From positions 1,302,001 to 1,366,000 of the forward strand of contig NZ_CP119988.1 of assembly GCF_029338515.1 (NCBI RefSeq): 64,000 nucleotides of DNA, given 5' to 3'. The position numbers and the translations under genes were made by a program. The notes below the pieces were generated by a model, which worked only from the letters and a program-made list of their open reading frames with translations, was not told where the DNA came from and made no database searches. Of the stretch, positions 62,109-64,000 are shown piece by piece. Position 1 is the stretch's first letter. Each line of letters starts with the position of its first letter. This DNA is from Haloglomus litoreum (GTDB lineage Archaea > Halobacteriota > Halobacteria > Halobacteriales > Haloarculaceae).

Positions 62109-63200
62109 CTACTTCATCATCCAGGGTTTGTACTCAGCGTGCTTTGCGACGCTAACCCGGGATCTACTTGCGCCCATCGGGAGCCACCCCCCAGGGTTCT
62201 TGGAGTGTGCCTCACAGACCGGTTCCTCCATCATAACACCGTAGAATCGCGCTTCGTGGTCGCCACCCTTTTCGCGGTCCTGGCATGTTGATTGACTAAT
62301 CTCGTCACACCCGAATCGCTCGAAGAACTCACTTCCATCCGGCAACCCGTCGTCTTCTGGTGTCAAATTGTTCGCTCGAATTTGGTCGATTTTCGGTTTC
62401 CACCACCATTTGCCTGCACCACTGAATGGTCCTTGATAAAGTGCGTCAGTAAGCGGCTCATGATACTGCTCGTCTTCGATGAACGTTTGGTGGTCAACGT
62501 TTAGGTAGGCAGCAGTCGCTATCGGGTTTAATAGAGCGCCAGGGAATTTCAGCAGTTCGTTATAAATCCAATAACCTAGAAGCGTGATAAATCGACGATC
62601 AAACTCGTCTTCTGTGGCATCGGGATCTGCCCCAACGATTGTTCTCGGGTTACCCCAGGCATACTGATCCATCTGTGATCGGACTGTTTCGTCCGCGCGT
62701 AATATCTCTGGAATGGGGGAAGTCGATTCGCTTTCCTTTAGCTCCAAGTACGCATCGCGAATCTCTCTAAATCCTCGGGCAACGTTTGCTGTCTCGCTTG
62801 CCAGCCATTCAATATCCTTACTCGGATCGAATTTGATTACGTCCTCTTCGTATTCTTCGATTCGTCGTTTTGCCTCGTCTTCATCTTTCCGTTCACGGTG
62901 ATAGATACAGAGTGGAATGTTTTCATCACTACACATCTGCCGAACATCTTGTCTCCGGACATCGTGTTCATAATATCCGCGTAGATTCTGATCCAAGACG
63001 ACGAGTAGAGGATAAGTGGGATCTTGGATTTCCTCTTTGAGCGGTTCCAAAACATCAGGTGCTTCAATTAGCGTGTCTGGGTCAAATTCTTCAATTTGAA
63101 GGTCGCTACCCTCCGTTGCAGCCTCAAATCCGGTTTTAAATCTGTCACTCCTCTCTTTCACGTCCTCGAACAAGACGATACGTCTATCGTCAAGCGTCAT
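62109..63200 (-). CDS. Receiver-domain protein with unknown C-terminal domain
   Basis: Residues 1-130 of 363 are a response-regulator receiver: RRIVLFEDVKERSD (acidic pair), LLVVLDQNLRG (phospho-acceptor Asp near 69) and VIKFDP (conserved Lys near 121). The usual Thr/Ser before the Lys reads IYHRE. The C-terminal 200 residues are not a known DNA-binding output. They contain a Trp-rich KWWWKPKID and a C...C...C..H set (FGCDE, STCQD, PVCEAH) that may bind zinc. The ATG overlaps the histidine-kinase stop by four bases, so the pair is coupled. Confidence 0.7.
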   Translation of the reverse strand: MTLDDRRIVLFEDVKERSDRFKTGFEAATEGSDLQIEEFDPDTLIEAPDVLEPLKEEIQDPTYPLLVVLDQNLRGYYEHDVRRQDVRQMCSDENIPLCIYHRERKDEDEAKRRIEEYEEDVIKFDPSKDIEWLASETANVARGFREIRDAYLELKESESTSPIPEILRADETVRSQMDQYAWGNPRTIVGADPDATEDEFDRRFITLLGYWIYNELLKFPGALLNPIATAAYLNVDHQTFIEDEQYHEPLTDALYQGPFSGAGKWWWKPKIDQIRANNLTPEDDGLPDGSEFFERFGCDEISQSTCQDREKGGDHEARFYGVMMEEPVCEAHSKNPGGWLPMGASRSRVSVAKHAEYKPWMMK

Positions 63201-64000
63201 AGTGGATACCGTACCTCGAAGGCCGTGCTATATGCCTCTGGCGCTGCGACCAACTCTATCTCCCCGTCCACATTATCTACGACTCGTTTGACAATGTACA
63301 GGCCTAACCCAGCGCCGACGCTTTCCGGACCTCCTGAATCCGTGGTCGAGTACAGCGGATCGAAAATCCGGTCCTCCTCTTCCTCAGGGATACCAGTTCC
63401 GTTATCGATGACACGTAGCTTATGGGTATCTGAGGTATTCTCAGCTTCGAACCGGATTTTGTTCCCTTCAGGTGGTGCTGATTCTTCGGAGACGGCCTTA
63501 ATCGCGTTCGTCAACAGGTTTGTGAGTACCCCAGAATAGAGTGCCACATTCATTTCTGGTCCGGATAGATCGAATTCAATCTCATTCTCTATTTCGATGT
63601 TATAAGCGGACAATCTCGATTCGAAGCGGTTGACTACGTGTCGTACTTGCGATTTAGGATTAATTTCCGACTCCTCTTGGCTCGAGAGCCTTTCCATGAA
63701 GTTTTCCGCATACCCGAGATGGCTTCTGAAGTCCGACACGAGGCGTTCCGTCTCATCAATTGTCTCTTGCAAATTCTCGCTCCGCTCTTTTTCCGGAATC
63801 GACCTCCACTGACGCAAGAGCTCCTCTGCGTTATCGAGAATATTCGACGACTCATGGCTCATGAAGGCCGTGACCGCACCGAGGAGATTCATCGACTCGA
63901 CCGCTTCACGCGCTTCGCGTTCGGCCTGTACAGACTCGGTGGCAACCTCTTCTATTTCTCTTACCTCAGATACGAGCTCCTCCTTATCATCTGGGTCAAT
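63197..64000 (-). CDS. Sensor histidine kinase (partial, runs off the window)
   Basis: The visible 267 residues stay open to base 64000, so the gene starts outside. A coiled coil leads to MSHESSNILDN, the dimerisation helix with the phospho-acceptor His. The HATPase domain follows: LTNLLTNAIKAV (N box), RVIDNGTGIPEEEEDRIFDP (G1/F boxes), GAGLGLYIVKRVVD (G2). All ATP-binding motifs are present. With the coupled receiver gene it forms a phosphorelay. The sensing domain is not visible. Confidence 0.85.
   Translation of the reverse strand: MDPDDKEELVSEVREIEEVATESVQAEREAREAVESMNLLGAVTAFMSHESSNILDNAEELLRQWRSIPEKERSENLQETIDETERLVSDFRSHLGYAENFMERLSSQEESEINPKSQVRHVVNRFESRLSAYNIEIENEIEFDLSGPEMNVALYSGVLTNLLTNAIKAVSEESAPPEGNKIRFEAENTSDTHKLRVIDNGTGIPEEEEDRIFDPLYSTTDSGGPESVGAGLGLYIVKRVVDNVDGEIELVAAPEAYSTAFEVRYPL

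Noticed and set aside
1-64000. CRISPR array, rRNA and tRNA genes
   Set aside because: No regularly spaced short repeats outside the propeller gene, and no cloverleaf or rRNA-like stretch was seen. A tRNA with weak features could be missed without a scan.

Overview
The window looks like haloarchaeal DNA from a plasmid, megaplasmid or mobile-element-rich replicon. The evidence is the high G+C, very acidic proteins, near-leaderless genes behind TATA boxes, Orc1/Cdc6 initiators, a B-family polymerase, DUF3006 and DUF7344-type small proteins, and TTTCCAGA-type origin boxes. No rRNA, tRNA or CRISPR array was seen.

Layout. (1) 1-4.2 kb: a partial membrane HExxH protein, a membrane-anchored Mrr-type nuclease, a zinc-finger-like protein, and a ComEC-like lipoprotein metallo-beta-lactamase with its DUF3006 partner. 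(2) 4.3-16.5 kb: a tightly packed minus-strand operon of about 15 genes. It holds a P-loop ATPase, two large secreted or anchored proteins, an eight-bladed beta-propeller membrane protein and nine small multi-pass membrane proteins. It is flanked by two small regulators and reads as a virion- or vesicle-type export module. (3) 17.2-25.6 kb: an AT-richer patch with an NCS1 permease plus amidase, a tyrosine integrase, a membrane coiled-coil protein and a second membrane-anchored Mrr nuclease. It is littered with copies of a short (~60 bp) dispersed repeat and one MITE. (4) 25.6-38.4 kb: a defence and DNA-processing island with a PD-(D/E)XK pair, an HNH nuclease, an AddB/AddA-like helicase-nuclease pair, another nuclease and an McrB/McrC pair. 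It ends at a decayed integrase. (5) 38.7-51.1 kb: a replication region with an RNA polymerase epsilon-like protein, an OB-fold protein, PolB, a RecA-fold protein lacking Walker A, two Orc1/Cdc6 genes around inverted origin boxes, tiny zinc-ribbon proteins, PUA/EVE-like proteins and an RNase HII-like protein. (6) 51.2-60.4 kb: a 5'-truncated Mrr gene, a TRAM protein, a PLD-SNF2 helicase and an Eco57I-type adenine methyltransferase interrupted by one in-frame TAG, then an HNH remnant. (7) 60.6-64 kb: a metallophosphoesterase, then a three-gene minus-strand unit of histidine kinase, receiver-domain protein and unknown protein.

The genes fall into three functional groups: replication and maintenance (region 5), a candidate particle or vesicle-forming membrane module (region 2), and stacked nuclease-based immunity (regions 1, 3, 4, 6 and perhaps 7). 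Decayed integrase, HNH and Mrr copies and the dispersed repeats show repeated insertion and recombination. Family calls come from reading motifs; no database search was run. Gene starts were moved inward from the longest frames where overlaps, ribosome-binding sites or TATA spacing argued for it.
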